The notes: generated by a model from the letters alone, not told the origin. DNA of 64,000 nucleotides from Pedobacter sp. Leaf216 (GCF_001421515.1 NZ_LMKM01000034.1:62001-126000), one strand, 5' to 3'. Positions 50,304 to 59,096 are shown, counted from the stretch's first letter. A program made the numbers and translations.

Positions 50304-50669
50304 TTTTTTCACTCCACTTCTCAAAAATTTTAAAAATGAAATTAGCATTGCCCTAACTTCGTTAATTGAATTGTTTACTTTTAAATAATCATCTTCGCTT
50401 ATATACTTTAATTCAGAAGCACATAAACAGCAATAATCTATCTCGTTTGCAGAACCTAAAGCATTATCAAGAAAATGTGCAAAATCCTTATCAGTAAATC
50501 TTCCACATCCTTCAACTATGTTCAAGGGAATTGATAAAGAAGCTCTGGTAAGTTGTGAGGTTAATTCAAATCGCTCTTCTTTTGGAAATTGAGTTGCAAT
50601 ATTCTTTTTGATGAACATATTTAGCTCATGTGCTTTTTTCCAAACGTCAAGTTTTTTATAATCTCTCAT
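50298..50669 (-). CDS. four-helix bundle (S23/IVP-type) protein
   Basis: 123 residues of the four-helix bundle family known from 23S rRNA intervening sequences. MRDYKKLDVWKKAHELNMFI starts the first helix, RFELTSQLTRASLSIPLNIV and EGCGRFTDKDFAHFLDNALG are the diagnostic stretches, and EIDYCCLCASELKYISEDDY follows. The proteins bind nucleic acid in related systems (for example as accessory factors of diversity-generating retroelements), but the function of the stand-alone intergenic form is not established. It is unrelated to arginine synthesis by family and is inserted between argC and argD, enclosed by 16-bp inverted repeats. Confidence 0.88.
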   Translation of the reverse strand: MRDYKKLDVWKKAHELNMFIKKNIATQFPKEERFELTSQLTRASLSIPLNIVEGCGRFTDKDFAHFLDNALGSANEIDYCCLCASELKYISEDDYLKVNNSINEVRAMLISFLKFLRSGVKKP

Positions 50670-50683
50670 GCTTTTACCTTACG

Positions 50684-50699
50684 CCTTAAACCTTACACC
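50684..50699. repeat. right inverted-repeat arm of the S23 cassette
   Basis: CCTTAAACCTTACACC, the inverted counterpart of 50288-50303 with one T-for-C change that leaves a G-U pair in RNA. It is 15 bp upstream of the S23 start codon and 12 bp from the argC stop. Confidence 0.75.
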
Positions 50700-50710
50700 C
50701 TCTACCGTAA

Positions 50711-51694
50711 TTAAAAATTCGCTGCTTTTAACCTAAGTCCGGCTGTTTCATCCAGGCCAAACATTAAATTCATGTTCTGAACAGCTTGTCCGCTGGCACC
50801 TTTAAGTAGGTTATCGATAATGCTGATGATAAATAATTTACCGCCATGTTTTTCTACATGAACAAGTGCTTTATTGGTATTTACAACCTGTTTTAAATCG
50901 ATATTGTTCCTGCTTGCATGTGTGAAAGGATGATTGCTATAATATTCTTCGAAGATCTTTTGCGCTTCTTCCAAACTTAAATCGCTTTCTAAATACATGA
51001 CAGCTAAAATTCCCCTGGTAAATGCACCACGTTGAGGGATAAAATTTAGTGCTTCAGAAAGTGAGGGCTGCAATTGCAATAAACTTTCACTAATTTCATT
51101 CAGGTGCTGATGTTCAAATGCTTTATAGATGGAAAGATTATTGTTTCGCCAGCTGAAGTGTGAGGTGGTGGACAAACCTTGTCCGGCACCGGTTGAACCT
51201 GTTGTGGCGTTAATGTGAACTTCTTTCTGGATCAAACCCTTTGCGGCCAATGGCAACAGACCCAATTGGATACAAGTAGCAAAACAGCCTGGATTGGCAA
51301 TATTTTTGGCCGTTTTAATTTTATCACGGTTCAATTCTGGCAATCCGTAAACAAATTCGCGGTTTTCGAATGTCGATTTTTCATGTAACCTGAAATCCTG
51401 TGATAAATCGATAATTTTAATATTCTCATTGATTGGGTTAGCGGCTAAAAACTTTTTTGCGTCGCCATGACCAACACAAAGAAAAAGCACATCAATATCT
51501 TGTGGAATATCGCTTACAAATTTTAAATCTGTATCGCCTATCAAATCGGTGTGTACATCAGAAATCAGGTTTCCGGCGTTGCTTGTACTGTTTACAAAAG
51601 CAATTTCAACATTTGGGTGATTAACCAGAATGCGTAACATTTCGCCTCCTGTATAACCTGCACCACCGATTATTCCTGCTTTAATTTTATTCAT
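50711..51694 (-). CDS. argC: N-acyl-gamma-glutamyl-phosphate reductase
   Basis: 327 residues. The NADP-binding N-terminus is KAGIIGGAGYTGGEMLRIL. NPGCFATCIQLGLLPLAA carries the catalytic Cys (about 141), and HQHLNEISESLLQ and FIPQRGAFTRGILAVMY are further conserved blocks. It reduces acylglutamyl phosphate to the semialdehyde. It lies just downstream of the second GNAT gene (2-bp gap) and upstream of the S23 cassette, so the cassette interrupts an argC-argD junction. Confidence 0.95.
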   Translation of the reverse strand: MNKIKAGIIGGAGYTGGEMLRILVNHPNVEIAFVNSTSNAGNLISDVHTDLIGDTDLKFVSDIPQDIDVLFLCVGHGDAKKFLAANPINENIKIIDLSQDFRLHEKSTFENREFVYGLPELNRDKIKTAKNIANPGCFATCIQLGLLPLAAKGLIQKEVHINATTGSTGAGQGLSTTSHFSWRNNNLSIYKAFEHQHLNEISESLLQLQPSLSEALNFIPQRGAFTRGILAVMYLESDLSLEEAQKIFEEYYSNHPFTHASRNNIDLKQVVNTNKALVHVEKHGGKLFIISIIDNLLKGASGQAVQNMNLMFGLDETAGLRLKAANF

Positions 51695-51696
51695 CT

Positions 51697-52182
51697 CTAT
51701 GAGTTTAATGCTATTTTATAAAGAAAAAATTCTTCGTCATTTCCCTGTTTTACAAAACCTATACTTTCGTATAAATGCTGGGCAATGTGGTTATCAATAG
51801 CGGTTTTCAATTGTACAAATGTAGATCCATTGGTTTTAGCAAAATCCATGGCTTTTTTAATCAACTTTTCACATATTCCTTGCTTTCGGTAAGCTGTATC
51901 AACATACAAATCGTTCAAAATCCAGTTTTTACTCAATTTGACCGACGAATATTTAGCATACAACTGCGTAAAACCTACTGTTTTTTGAGTATTACGATCA
52001 ATGGCAGCAAAAATGATGGACTCATTATTTTGCAATCTTTCATCTAAGAAAGCCTTAGCCATTCCGATATCCGAAAACTGATTATAGAAAATACGATATT
52101 GGTTAAACAGGCCAGCCACTAAATGTGCTTCTTCCGGTCCAATCTGGTTAATCATTATACTATTCACAATCGGTTCTGTCAT
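51697..52182 (-). CDS. GNAT family acetyltransferase inside the arginine operon
   Basis: About 161 residues from the ATG at 52182 (MTEPIVNSIMINQIGPEEAH), or 152 from 52155 (MINQIG), which would avoid overlapping the cupin gene; the choice is open. The acetyl-CoA loop is VDTAYRKQGICEKLIKKAMD (R/Q-x-x-G-x-G/A), and the C-terminal strand is HLYESIGFVKQGNDEEFFLY. Substrate unknown. It is packed between the cupin gene and argC, so it is co-transcribed with arginine genes. It is a different subfamily from the Cys-rich GNAT at the operon head. Confidence 0.82.
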   Translation of the reverse strand: MTEPIVNSIMINQIGPEEAHLVAGLFNQYRIFYNQFSDIGMAKAFLDERLQNNESIIFAAIDRNTQKTVGFTQLYAKYSSVKLSKNWILNDLYVDTAYRKQGICEKLIKKAMDFAKTNGSTFVQLKTAIDNHIAQHLYESIGFVKQGNDEEFFLYKIALNS

Positions 52183-52510
52183 TTTGGGTTGATGGATATG
52201 AAAAAAGTAAGAATTCCAAATCATCAACGCCATTGTTCATGATTTTATGCTTATCTCCAGCTTTAATCTGTAAACCTGTATTGGCTTCAACGGTAAAAAT
52301 CTCGCTTTCAATTAAAAATGTGGCTTCTCCTTTCAATATGAAGAAAAATTGCTCCGCATAAGTATGAAAATGTAATTTTTCAGCGGTTTTAGCTGGCATT
52401 AACTCTTGTTTAATTGCTACCTCTGGCTTGCTTATAAAATTCCATCCATCACAGTTATCTCCCCATTTATAATGGCTTAAACAATTATATTTTGAAAGAA
52501 TTTCACTCAT
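52160..52510 (-). CDS. small cupin-domain protein
   Basis: 116 residues of a single cupin barrel. The first motif is KLHFHTYAEQFFFILKGEATF (about 46-66 region, with two His and a Glu-like position), and the second is IKAGDKHKIMNNGVDDLEFL. Single-domain cupins bind a metal through such His residues and act as isomerases, dioxygenases or sensors; the role here is unknown. It lies directly after argG and overlaps or abuts the second GNAT gene. Its presence in an arginine operon is a conserved-looking but unexplained feature. Confidence 0.85.
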   Translation of the reverse strand: MSEILSKYNCLSHYKWGDNCDGWNFISKPEVAIKQELMPAKTAEKLHFHTYAEQFFFILKGEATFLIESEIFTVEANTGLQIKAGDKHKIMNNGVDDLEFLLFSYPSTQNDRTDCE

Positions 52511-52581
52511 TTCTATTGATCAAGTATCAGAAAAAGGCAAGTTTCTATGTTGCCTTTTCCATCATCCTTTTTATATAAAGC

Positions 52582-53772
52582 CTATGCTTCTTCACTATTT
52601 ACCTTGTGCCAGATCATCACCTGGTTACCAAATATTTTAGAGAAACCTTTCACATCTTCTCCGCTCCAGGCATTGTTCATTTCACCGTAGCTACCAAATT
52701 TATTGCTCATTAAATCATGGTTAGATTCAATTCCGATAATCTGAAAACGGTACGGCAACAATTCTACAAACACTTTACCGCTTACAAATTTTTGTGTATC
52801 TGCCAGAAATGCCTCGATATTCCGCATAATCGGATCGTGAAACTGACCTTCATGCAGCCAGTTACCATAAAAAGATGACAGTTGCTCTTTCCAGCTCAGC
52901 TGCCATTTGGTTAAGGTATGTTTTTCTAAAGTATGGTGTGCTTTGATAATGATAATCGGACCCGCAGCCTCAAAACCTACACGGCCTTTAATACCGATAA
53001 TGGTATCACCAACGTGGATATCTCTACCAATACCGAATGGCTGGGCAATGGCCTGTAACTTTTGGATTGCACGAACAGGTGCTAGTGTTTCGCCATCAAT
53101 GGCAACCAATTCACCTTTTTCGAATGTTAATTCAACTTTGCGCGATTCTGTTTCCGACACCTGGGTTGGCCATGCACTTTCTGGTAAAGTTTCGTTTGAG
53201 GTTAAAGTTTCTTTACCTCCTACCGATGTTCCCCATAAACCTTTGTTAATCGAATATCTTGCTTTTTCAGCACTGTATTCTACACCATGCTGGGCTAAAT
53301 ATTCAATTTCTGCCTCGCGGGATAATTTTAAATCTCTTATTGGGGTAATGATTTCAACTTCCGGAATTAGAATGTTAAAAATCATATCGAAACGAACCTG
53401 ATCGTTACCAGCTCCTGTACTTCCATGTGCTACATAATCAGCACCGATTTTTTTTACATAATTGGCAATAGCAGTAGCCTGACTAACACGCTCTGCGCTA
53501 ACAGATAATGGGTAAGTAGCATTTTTTAATACGTTACCAAAAACCAGGTATTTAATGCAACCCTCATAATAACTTTCTGTTTCATCAACAACAGCATGCG
53601 ATTTTACGCCTAAAGCATATGCTCTTTTCTCAATTTCCTGCAACTCTTCGTCAGAGAAACCACCAGTGTTTACAATTACTGAGTGAACTTCCAATCCGCG
53701 ATCCTGTGCCAGGTAAATACAACAAAATGAGGTATCTAAGCCTCCGCTAAATGCTAAAACAACTTTTTTCAT
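52582..53772 (-). CDS. argG: argininosuccinate synthase
   Basis: 396 residues. The PP-loop is VVLAFSGGLDTSFCCIYLA (S-G-G-L-D-T), and HGSTGAGNDQVRFDM and SINKGLWGTSVGGKET are the other conserved blocks. It joins citrulline and aspartate with ATP. Its ATG lies 1 bp after the stop of the operon-head GNAT gene, so the two are tightly coupled. It starts the core of the arginine operon and is followed by the cupin gene. Confidence 0.95.
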   Translation of the reverse strand: MKKVVLAFSGGLDTSFCCIYLAQDRGLEVHSVIVNTGGFSDEELQEIEKRAYALGVKSHAVVDETESYYEGCIKYLVFGNVLKNATYPLSVSAERVSQATAIANYVKKIGADYVAHGSTGAGNDQVRFDMIFNILIPEVEIITPIRDLKLSREAEIEYLAQHGVEYSAEKARYSINKGLWGTSVGGKETLTSNETLPESAWPTQVSETESRKVELTFEKGELVAIDGETLAPVRAIQKLQAIAQPFGIGRDIHVGDTIIGIKGRVGFEAAGPIIIIKAHHTLEKHTLTKWQLSWKEQLSSFYGNWLHEGQFHDPIMRNIEAFLADTQKFVSGKVFVELLPYRFQIIGIESNHDLMSNKFGSYGEMNNAWSGEDVKGFSKIFGNQVMIWHKVNSEEA

Positions 53773-53773
53773 G

Positions 53774-54475
53774 CTATTTATTAAATAAAAAGGTAAATAA
53801 AAATAAAAGGGCTTTTAAGCCTGTTTTGGGCTTAGGTTTAACAACTAAACGTTGCTTGATGCGCATAAAACGCTCATATAATTTGGGTTTCTTTTGCAGT
53901 TCTTCGGCAAATTGCTTGGCCACTTCATGTTTCTTTTCAGCAGGATCGTAAAGCATGGCGGTGCACATACAGTTTTTACGTTCTTTCATCTTTAGAATTT
54001 CAAAGTTGACGCAGCTCTGGCAGCCTTTCCAAAATTCTTCATCCTGGGTAAGTTCGCTGTAGGTTACAGGTTCGTAGCCCAAATCAGAATTGATTTTCAT
54101 TACCGCCAAACCGGTTGTTAAACCAAATATTTTTGCCTTTGGATATAACCTTCTGGATAGGCCGAAAATCTCATTTTTAATGGCTTTCGCTAATCCTGCT
54201 TTACGGTATTTAGGACTTACCACTAAACCACTATTGGCCACAAACTGACCATGGCTCCAGGTTTCTATATAGCAAAATCCTGCCCATGAACCATCTTTGT
54301 GGAAAGCAATAACCGATTTGCCTTCTTGCATTTTATTGGAAATGTATTCTGGCGAACGCCTGGCAATTCCTGTTCCACGAGCTTTTGCAGATTCTGCCAT
54401 CTCGGTAACTATTTCTTCTGCAAATACACGATGTTCAGGAAGTGCGACCTGCACTATAAATTCGTTAATATCCAT
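53774..54475 (-). CDS. Cys-rich GNAT at the head of the arginine operon (probable acylglutamate synthase)
   Basis: 233 residues. The GNAT core covers about 60-130 (GLVVSPKYRKAGLAKAIKNE holds the CoA loop). A Cys-rich segment follows (CQSCVNFEILKMKERKNCMC, four Cys at about 154-176), then a basic, helical C-terminus. No classical NAGS (argA or argJ) is in the cluster, and proteins of this kind at this position in Bacteroidota have, as I recall, been genetically tied to the first step of arginine synthesis (N-acyl- or N-succinylglutamate formation). Together with Val90 of ArgF' it fits a succinyl pathway. The four Cys may bind a metal. Confidence 0.8.
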   Translation of the reverse strand: MDINEFIVQVALPEHRVFAEEIVTEMAESAKARGTGIARRSPEYISNKMQEGKSVIAFHKDGSWAGFCYIETWSHGQFVANSGLVVSPKYRKAGLAKAIKNEIFGLSRRLYPKAKIFGLTTGLAVMKINSDLGYEPVTYSELTQDEEFWKGCQSCVNFEILKMKERKNCMCTAMLYDPAEKKHEVAKQFAEELQKKPKLYERFMRIKQRLVVKPKPKTGLKALLFLFTFLFNK

Positions 54476-55055
54476 TCGTTTTCTAACGAAAAATTATAAG
54501 TATTCTTGTTAATTGGGTTTTTAGAGAGGATCAATTCCTCGTTACGTTTAGTGTGGGTACTAAATACGTGGAGTGAAATTTTGCCGGCTTGTGGGAAAAT
54601 AAAATACGGGTTGAAAATGATTAATAAACAAACCTTTCCCAGACACCATTTGTGTTGAGGAAATTGAAAGTTTATGTAAAATTTGTTTAATCATTTCTTG
54701 CGTATTAAAACGGCTTTAACTCTATTGAGGTGCAAAGGTTTAAATAAAAATCGAGTTACACAATAATATCGTGATTTTTTTATGTTAAGCTTTTGGTTTT
54801 ATTAAACTAATCTGACTTTATTGGCCTATAATGATGCTTTAAGGAATGTAATAAGTTTCACTTCTATTAAATAGCCAGACCTTTTTAGCTATTAAAATTA
54901 TCATTGTTAAATAAACTGATAAAACTTTAACATCTGCTTAACATCATTTAACATCCTGCTATGCCGTTTAAACCTAATATTTGTATGCCTGTAGCGAATG
55001 CTACTTAGGTATCGTTTTATTGATGTTCCATAAAAAATAAATCAAATTTAAAAAC
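54476..55055. promoter_or_regulatory. divergent 580-bp control region of the arginine operon
   Basis: On the minus strand, a TTG (54763-54761), 20 nt of spacer and AACCTTTG (54740-54733) form a fair -33/-7 promoter for the arginine operon, leaving a leader of about 250 nt. In the leader, TTAATCATTT (54687-54696) and AAATGATTAA (54615-54624) can pair across a 62-nt loop, a possible control structure. No known riboswitch was recognised. Toward the plus-strand gene at 55056, AATATTTG near 54979 is a weak -7 candidate. No coding frame is visible. Confidence 0.4.
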
Positions 55056-55757
55056 ATGAAGAATTTTACTCCATTTCATTTCAAACCACTTACTTTCCTT
55101 TTTATAGCCGCACTAATCGCATTAACTTCTTGTAAAAAAACAGAAACCGCCGATCCTACAATAGCTTATATCAGGGTAATTAATACTTCTCCATCTTTGG
55201 CAACATATAATGCCTATTTTAATGGAAACTTAGTTAGTACGGCAGCTTTGCCATTTGGCGGTTCTGCATCCTATACCTCATATGCTGCAGGCGCTTATAG
55301 TTTAAAATTTACCACCGCCAGCAGTTCTGAAAGTATATTAACCAAAACACTGGCACTAAGTGCAAGCACTTACAATTCATCTTATCTAATCAATAAACCT
55401 GGCGCATTGGATGTTTACACCATTGGTGATGACCTATCGCTGCCGGCAACGGATAAAGCATACATCCGTTTTATCAATTTATCGCCAGATGCACCTGCTC
55501 TTGATTTAGCAAAAACTAGTGCCACTACCACATTAATTACCAATAAAGCTTTTAAAAACGCAAGCGGATTTATTGCCGTGGATGCAGGAACCTACACTTT
55601 TGATGCAAAGGAAACTTCAACAGGAACAGTTAAAGCTACCTCTGCAAGCACAACTTTTATAGCAGGATATCATTATGATGTGATCTGTGGTGGTTTGGTA
55701 ACACCTGCCAATGACACAGAGCGGGCATTAAGCCTCCAAGCGATATTGATTAAATAA
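55056..55757 (+). CDS. DUF4397 domain lipoprotein
   Basis: 233 residues with a lipoprotein signal (LFIAALIALTSCKKTETADP, Cys at about 27). Two DUF4397-like beta repeats follow: IAYIRVINTSPSLATYNAYF (about 36-55) and KAYIRFINLSPDAPALDLAK (about 133-152). DUF4397 proteins are exported, beta-sandwich-like and of unknown function. It is monocistronic, ends with a strong terminator and faces the SusCD operon convergently. Functional involvement with that locus cannot be shown. Confidence 0.87.
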   Translation: MKNFTPFHFKPLTFLFIAALIALTSCKKTETADPTIAYIRVINTSPSLATYNAYFNGNLVSTAALPFGGSASYTSYAAGAYSLKFTTASSSESILTKTLALSASTYNSSYLINKPGALDVYTIGDDLSLPATDKAYIRFINLSPDAPALDLAKTSATTTLITNKAFKNASGFIAVDAGTYTFDAKETSTGTVKATSASTTFIAGYHYDVICGGLVTPANDTERALSLQAILIK

Positions 55758-55777
55758 TCAGAATTGTATAAATATTA

Positions 55778-55814
55778 AAAAAGGGCAATTTTCGATATGA
55801 AAATTGCCCTTTTT
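55778..55814. terminator. strong intrinsic terminator, possibly bidirectional
   Basis: AAAAAGGGCAATTTTC (55778-55793) and GAAAATTGCCCTTTTT (55799-55814) pair perfectly around a GATAT loop, between the convergent DUF4397 gene and the DUF5007-like gene. Confidence 0.9.
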
Positions 55815-55856
55815 ATGTAAGAATCACGAGTAAGAGGCTATTAAATAGCTGCTATT

Positions 55857-56840
55857 TTATTTTTTGGTAACATCAGGAAATTTTACCTGAATTACATACG
55901 TTCCTTCTAGTTTCAATTGCCAAGACCATCTTGGGTTTACAGAAAAAGTACCAAGAGATGCAGGAAAATTATCAACAGTTACAAACTTACTCGGTATTCT
56001 ATAATACATCAAAAAGCCCCAATCTGTAGTTGGTGTAACATATTTTGTAAGTGGGAACGGTGCTACTTCAAAGTCGCAAATCATTGCAGTATCAGTTTGT
56101 ATTACCGGATTAAACTTTGCATAGTTTTCGAAAATTGGCCTATCACCCCTTTGAATAATTTCTCCAGCTTTTGGATTAAATACTTTTCCATTTTTATCAA
56201 CCATTTTCAAAATCGCTCTTGCACCTTGATTTGAAATTTTAGTACAGGTAATAATAGGATTTTTCATCGGCGTTGCAGCTCCACTGATATCGTTAAATGC
56301 ATTTGCAACATTATCTGTAATGGTAAACAAGTCATCTAATTCAGGATCTACAACATTAATTGTAGCCAGTTTAGGAAAAAGCTTTGTGCCGGTAACATTG
56401 GTCATTTCCACATCAAAAATATATTTACCTAACGGAATGTTAGTTGATGCCCTGTTAAACGTTAATTGTCCGCTATTTTCGTTGAAATACATTGGCAATC
56501 TTTTTACCAATTCACGTTTTTTATTTAAAAGTTCAACTGTTACATCCTTTTCCGGATCGAAACTGGTACCTTCTTTAAATACCAAAATTTCATATTCCTT
56601 AGAAAATTCTGCAGGTGCGGGCGAGCCATCCTCTTTTCTTAAATTTAGCAATTTAAATGTATAAGGAGGCGTAGAACCATCTGCATTGATCCTGTCTGAC
56701 TGAAAAAGGATTAAACCCCTCTTTGCAAAGATATTGTTATCTTTATAACGGATACCATTACTTTGAAAACCCTTCTCAATTTTTGTGCAGGCGTACATGC
56801 TTAATACAAACAGTACACCTAAAATATATTTAACTTTCAT
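55857..56840 (-). CDS. lipoprotein of the SusCD-fasciclin locus (DUF5007-like)
   Basis: 327 residues with a lipobox near YILGVLFVLSMYACTKIE (Cys18). The body is beta-rich, as expected for a surface-exposed Bacteroidota lipoprotein, with conserved-looking blocks SDRINADGSTPPYTFKLLNL and MYYRIPSKFVTVDN. I believe it belongs to DUF5007, a family seen next to SusD and fasciclin genes in Sphingobacteriaceae, but this is from memory. It is the last gene of a four-gene minus-strand unit (SusC, SusD, fasciclin, this). It probably binds the same extracellular ligand. Confidence 0.65.
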   Translation of the reverse strand: MKVKYILGVLFVLSMYACTKIEKGFQSNGIRYKDNNIFAKRGLILFQSDRINADGSTPPYTFKLLNLRKEDGSPAPAEFSKEYEILVFKEGTSFDPEKDVTVELLNKKRELVKRLPMYFNENSGQLTFNRASTNIPLGKYIFDVEMTNVTGTKLFPKLATINVVDPELDDLFTITDNVANAFNDISGAATPMKNPIITCTKISNQGARAILKMVDKNGKVFNPKAGEIIQRGDRPIFENYAKFNPVIQTDTAMICDFEVAPFPLTKYVTPTTDWGFLMYYRIPSKFVTVDNFPASLGTFSVNPRWSWQLKLEGTYVIQVKFPDVTKK

Positions 56841-56858
56841 CTTAATTAAAGTTTATGG

Positions 56859-57545
56859 TTAATTTCCTAATGGTTGTCCGTTGAAAAACAACCTGTGATT
56901 ACCGTTTAAAACATGAACTATTCCAGTTTTTGTAATTATTCCGGAGGTTTGCACATCTTCAGCTTTATCTCTCTGATTATCTGGTATGGCATTTAAATCC
57001 GGCTCTTTATCATCTCTTGTACCTATTACTTTGGTATAAGTAACATAATCTACGTAATTTAAGTACTGAGTGTATTCGAAAGACCGCCTAAATTTTATCA
57101 AATATTGAACATTTGGCACAGAACCCAGCAAACTATTGTACAGCTTACCTGCCAAGGTAATTTGATCTCTGTTGATTTTGCCTGCAAATAGGTAGGTTTT
57201 TAACGAATCGCTCAACTCCTGTGCTGGAATATCCTTAATTCCAAAATCAAAGTTTTCTTTTTTGATCTCAAGACTTTTCTGATACTTTTTTGCTTTCACA
57301 TAATCAGCAATACCATAATTTGTGGTTGCAAAAAAGGTTACATCTCCATTTACAACATCTTTTAAACCGGCTCTATCAATCACTTTAACCAACGAATCAA
57401 AATTCCTGTTGGATTTTAAGTAATCATAAGTGGTCATATCAACGTTGGCATTACTTGGGCCTCCATCTCGCTTATAGTCGTCTTTTTTACATGCCGATAA
57501 GGCCAGCAAAACAATCGCTATATATATTAAAATATTATTTTTCAT
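56859..57545 (-). CDS. fasciclin (FAS1) domain lipoprotein
   Basis: 228 residues from the ATG at 57545 (MKNNILIYIAIVLLALSACK, lipobox Cys19); an earlier ATG adds a polar stretch before the signal and is rejected. The FAS1 domain has TTYDYLKSNRNFDSLVKVID, DVTFFATTNYGIADYV and the closing block SGIITKTGIVHVLNGNHRLF (H2-like). FAS1 domains mediate adhesion and ligand binding. The gene sits between susD and the DUF5007-like gene with very short gaps, so it is an outer-membrane partner of the SusCD transporter. Confidence 0.88.
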   Translation of the reverse strand: MKNNILIYIAIVLLALSACKKDDYKRDGGPSNANVDMTTYDYLKSNRNFDSLVKVIDRAGLKDVVNGDVTFFATTNYGIADYVKAKKYQKSLEIKKENFDFGIKDIPAQELSDSLKTYLFAGKINRDQITLAGKLYNSLLGSVPNVQYLIKFRRSFEYTQYLNYVDYVTYTKVIGTRDDKEPDLNAIPDNQRDKAEDVQTSGIITKTGIVHVLNGNHRLFFNGQPLGN

Positions 57546-57571
57546 GTTTTTTAATCTAAGGATCAACTTAT

Positions 57572-59086
57572 TTATACTTTACCCAACCAATATGTGGTCT
57601 GTTTCAATAATGGATTGTTTCTAAACAAAGCAGGATCAACAGGCCAGTAAAAGCCTTCTTTCCTAAATCTTTCAACTGGCAGCCAGTCTACCACATTTGA
57701 ATACCTCCTGGTACGCAACAAATCATAAAAAAGGTGGCCTTCGAGGAACATTTCTCTTGAGCGTTCTGTAATGTATTCATCCATAACATCACTTACAGAT
57801 AAGCCATTCTCTACCAATACAGGATTAGGATCGTTTCGTCTTCTAAAAGTATTGATAATTGCTGTAGCGGTAGCAGCATCTCCTTTATAAAGTGCAATTT
57901 CGGCTTTTAGCAACCGCATATCTCCCAATCTGAAGATGATGATGTTGTTGCTTAAGTAAGGATTTAATTTCTGGCCCGGATTTCTGTAAATTACGTTGCT
58001 GTATTTAATACACACTGGCTTTTCAGGCAAGGTAACATCAAACCCTTTCTTATACCGGATATCGGTATCAGTATAAAAATTATTAAAGTAACTTGGTACC
58101 ACGTAATACCTTGGGTTATTTCCATAGCCTTTAACATAAGATTCGTTTAGGAAGGAACCTCCAACAGAGCTGTTTGAACCTTCCAATGTGTTTTCGCTTA
58201 CATTAATTTCAAAAATACCCTCTGTAGAACGACCAATAAAAGTGTTTTTATAATTTGCAGTATCTGTTAAAGCATAGCCTCCTTTGCTGATTAATGTATT
58301 GATTGTGGTATCAGCACTATTTACATCAACTAAGTTGGGTGCATCTGTTGTAATGTTAGACATCGTTGCTCTCCACAAATACAAATGGGCTAAAAGTGCA
58401 TAGGTAGATCCTCTATTGGCTGTAACCTTTGCATCCCCACTGTTTGCATAGGTCCAGCTTAATAAATTAATCGCTTTATGGCAATCGTCCTCAATCAGCT
58501 TCATAACTTCAGCTTTTGGTCTTCTAGGAAGTTGAGGTGCATTTAGTGGATCTTCATAGGCTTCGGTAACCACTGGTACATCGCCCCAAACCCTTACCAT
58601 CATAAAATAACTCAAAGCCCTTAAAAAATAAGCCTGACCTAACGTATTATTTCTAAATTCGGTTGGATCATCTTCTGCAGATAACTCAGAATTGGTCATT
58701 GCGCCTACCTTTGATAAAATCGTGTTAGACATGGCAATGCTTTTATAGTAAAGCGTGTAATTGGCTAAAGAATTTAAGTTATATTGAAAGGTAAAATCAC
58801 CTCCTTGAATCCCTTCAAGCCCGTCACCTGTATACTGTATGGTAAAATAGTTCTTAGCTATTGCATCGCCATACATGTAATATCGGTTGTTTTTATCGGT
58901 TATAGCATTACGTAACAATGCATAATTACCTGCTACAGCACTTCTTACATCTTTAGAGGTTTTCCAAAATGTTTGCTCGTATGGTGCATCTTTGGGCTCT
59001 TCGTAAAGCAGTTTTTTACATGCACTGGTAGTTACTATAATAAGTATAGTAATTAATATGCTGAATTTTGTAAGTATATTTTTCAT
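57572..59086 (-). CDS. SusD/RagB family outer-membrane lipoprotein
   Basis: 504 residues with a lipoprotein signal ending TSACKKLLYEEP (Cys23). The SusD N-terminal TPR region includes RALSYFMMVRVWGDVPVV and ANRGSTYALLAHLYLWRA. The C-terminal end is typical: ITERSREMFLEGHLFYDLLR, then VERFRKEGFYWPV. SusD-like proteins form a lid on the SusC channel and capture glycans or peptides at the cell surface. It follows susC by 10 bp and is co-transcribed with it. Confidence 0.95.
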   Translation of the reverse strand: MKNILTKFSILITILIIVTTSACKKLLYEEPKDAPYEQTFWKTSKDVRSAVAGNYALLRNAITDKNNRYYMYGDAIAKNYFTIQYTGDGLEGIQGGDFTFQYNLNSLANYTLYYKSIAMSNTILSKVGAMTNSELSAEDDPTEFRNNTLGQAYFLRALSYFMMVRVWGDVPVVTEAYEDPLNAPQLPRRPKAEVMKLIEDDCHKAINLLSWTYANSGDAKVTANRGSTYALLAHLYLWRATMSNITTDAPNLVDVNSADTTINTLISKGGYALTDTANYKNTFIGRSTEGIFEINVSENTLEGSNSSVGGSFLNESYVKGYGNNPRYYVVPSYFNNFYTDTDIRYKKGFDVTLPEKPVCIKYSNVIYRNPGQKLNPYLSNNIIIFRLGDMRLLKAEIALYKGDAATATAIINTFRRRNDPNPVLVENGLSVSDVMDEYITERSREMFLEGHLFYDLLRTRRYSNVVDWLPVERFRKEGFYWPVDPALFRNNPLLKQTTYWLGKV

Positions 59087-59096
59087 GTTAATGGTA

